DNA of 64,000 bases from Tomocerus qinae (Eukaryota; Arthropoda; Collembola; Entomobryomorpha; Tomoceridae), in NCBI GenBank assembly GCA_020055645.1, contig CM034548.1:10292001-10356000 (forward strand). The letters run 5' to 3'. Position numbers and translations under genes: made by a program. Positions 62,101 to 64,000 of the stretch are shown piece after piece. The number at the start of each line of letters is the position of its first letter. Position 1 is the first letter of the stretch. A model generated the notes under the pieces. It saw nothing but the letters and a program-made list of their open reading frames with translations, was not told where the DNA came from and did no database searches.

Positions 62101-63815
62101 TTCTATGTGTAAAACAGTTCCCTGGTAATTTCCTCCAGTGCTTCCAGTGTTTTCCTATGCATAAAGATAGCAATCCAACGTGGATTGTCTTTGGAGTATC
62201 ATAAGTAGATAGGAGTGAAAAAGTGGTGTATAAGAATCGGCGTATATTATACTCAACTGTAGTAACAATAGATAATTGCAATGCAGGTTTGGATTGGGGA
62301 TTGAATTACGTGAGACTACTGATAACATCATCACTTTACTTTACACATGGATGAGTATAAGTGAAGTGCCACATCTGCAAGTCTGCAACCTTTGAACTTT
62401 AAGTGGTTACTAAATTTTAGAACTACTTACATTTAACTGTAGCAGAGGGTTAGGTACGAAATCGATATACGTATTAACTATATCATCGTGAGTAATTTGA
62501 AGCGATAGCGATGAACTTTAGTGTACAATTAATGTATTAGAGAATTGCTATTTTGCTTATTGAAGATACTGAACATATCCAGCCAGGCACGACTAGCCAG
62601 ACCAGACACATATCTCTGCACTACATTTATTTAAACCTGGCGTGGTGGAAGATAAAATCAAGATCTTCATTTTGAATCATATCTGTGACTGCTCCAGTTT
62701 AGTACTTTAATTGTGCTTCGTTTTTGATTTGCAGTTTACATTTCAAATATTAAGAGTTCGTCTGGATTCTGCTACACAGTGGTTGACTGACATTAAACTA
62801 TTTCTCATTGATTAAAATTCAAATACCAATTTAATATCTATCATTACCCCGCTGAGAAACAAGATATGGACTCGACTGTTAAAAACCGTGGTAGCCGGCA
62901 AGATCTGCAAATGCAAATTTTGAGTTAGTTCTCCTTTTATTTTTATATATTCCTCAATTTACATTCCTTCATTTGCTATTTCTCTCTTTTGTTACTCCAC
63001 GTTGCTCTTTATGTAAAGTTTAGGGATTTCATAATGACGATATATCATGCCAACACCGATATAAACAGTCGATTAGTCTATTCTGTAGATTGTAGATTGT
63101 ACCTAGTATTGTATTGTAGATGGTAGATAACAGGCAGTCTCAGTTTAAGCGCTTTCTCATCTCACGTTGCTCCAATTGAGTAGCTGTTGAATTGACTTCT
63201 TGACTTGGTTGGACGTTGCTTTCCTCGGTGTTTGGTATTTTGGTATGTGTCCAAATTAACTAGTTAACACACTGTCTTTTAATCTATAAATTATTCCTAA
63301 ACGGGGTTCACACTTAGCTGACACTGTTGAGATTTCAAGATTTAGAGTAGTCCTATGCTCCTATGTATTGCAAAAGGTTCTCTAATTTCCATCCTTCGCA
63401 ATTTTCCTATCTACTACCTACCACGTTGTCTGTGCGAATTATTTGCTTCGCTATTAGCTATGGGACTTAGACAAGTATCTCCAAACATTACAATCTTATT
63501 TACTTGTATGTATTTAGCGAATGATTTTGTACGATCATTTGGCAATCAGTCTGCTGGTAGTGACAATTGATAGATTCTTAATAAGCATACTTATTTTCAT
63601 TATTTTTAATTCTGAATTGTATTTTTGTTTACAGAGGACAAAAAAGGGAACACTGATGGAGAGACATCGCCGTTTTTGGGCAGTAGTAGTTCAGCGGCTC
63701 CCGTTGTGGGTCCGGTACGCCTTTCTCCGGGATGGGAAGATACTTCACCACGCCAGGCTGATGAGTTTCAGATTCGAATGAGCAATGACTCACTATCGCA
63801 GCCTCCAAGAGATCG
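56114..63815 (+). CDS. Unrecognised gene, first two coding exons predicted (3'-partial)
   Basis: Predicted exon 1 (56114-56162) starts at ATG in context TCAACAATGA, encodes MRRTDAAYREKTDSSW and ends at A|GTAAGT in phase 1. Predicted exon 2 (63635-63815) follows GTTTACAG, needs exactly one base from upstream, and encodes a Ser/Pro/Gly-rich acidic stretch. That stretch includes DGETSPFLGSSSSAAPVVGP and DEFQIRMSNDSLSQPPRDR, then ends at CG|GTAAAC in phase 2. The two phases match and the joined codon is Lys. The product looks like the disordered N-terminus of a larger protein that continues right of the window; no domain is reached. The 7.5-kb intron may hide further exons. The second exon is better supported than its link to the first. 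Confidence 0.4.
56163..57812. other. Putative first intron of the unrecognised gene, left part
   Basis: AT-rich with no coding frame or structural RNA I recognise. Confidence 0.4.
57813..58089. repeat. 49-bp minisatellite, about 5.5 copies
   Basis: Tandem copies with AACGTA landmarks at 57845, 57891, 57940, 57989 and 58038, so spacings are 46, 49, 49 and 49 nt. Each unit contains TATCCCTTAA twice plus TTAAATTAGTAAGATATCG. The outer copies are more diverged than the inner ones. Confidence 0.95.
58090..63634. other. Putative first intron of the unrecognised gene, right part
   Basis: 5.5 kb of AT-rich DNA. Open frames such as 58458-58673 + and 62084-62281 - show no domain and no consistent splice context. 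No tRNA or other RNA gene was recognised. Confidence 0.4.
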
Positions 63816-64000
63816 GTAAACAAATTAAACCATTTATTTGCATGTTTTCCATGCTCATTCTTTGCTCATTCTATGCTCGCTCTAGATTATTGATACGCTT
63901 TTTATGTAATTCATGCTTGAAAACAATTGTTTTCATTGGCCCTCCACATTTTTACTGCCGGTGCCATTATTTTAACTTCTCATAGTCAATAACTACAATA

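Overview
The window is animal nuclear DNA: AT-rich, with genes split by GT-AG introns and long non-coding stretches. No bacterial, viral or organellar gene organisation is visible. The encoded proteins look arthropod-like. The GABA transporter and the canonical protein kinase A isoform resemble what I know of insect Gat and Pka-C1 more than vertebrate counterparts, but I could not run a search, so the placement is an inference.

Layout: (1) 1262-11220, + strand, the cAMP-dependent protein kinase catalytic subunit (PKA-C), lacking only its first coding exon. It carries two sets of alternative exons: a mutually exclusive pair covering the ATP-pocket gatekeeper and hinge, and two alternative C-terminal exons. 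(2) 11221-19002, non-coding as far as I can see. (3) 19003-21113, - strand, complete seven-exon ALG2 (dolichol-linked oligosaccharide mannosyltransferase). (4) 21114-39388, about 18 kb without a gene I can support; it probably holds 5' non-coding exons and control DNA of the next gene. (5) 39389-44650, + strand, complete ten-exon GABA transporter of the SLC6 family. (6) 49639-51878, + strand, five-exon class A peptide-type GPCR with ERY and EPFIY in place of DRY and NPxxY. (7) 52796-54139, + strand, complete five-exon ribosomal protein L10a. (8) 56114-63815, + strand, the probable first two coding exons of an unrecognised gene that leaves the window on the right. Its long first intron holds a 49-bp minisatellite.

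The genes do not form a pathway. PKA-C, the GABA transporter and the GPCR all fit neural signalling; ALG2 and RpL10a are housekeeping. The most interesting system is the PKA-C locus: up to four kinase isoforms are predicted, and either including or skipping both members of the internal exon pair would create a premature stop.
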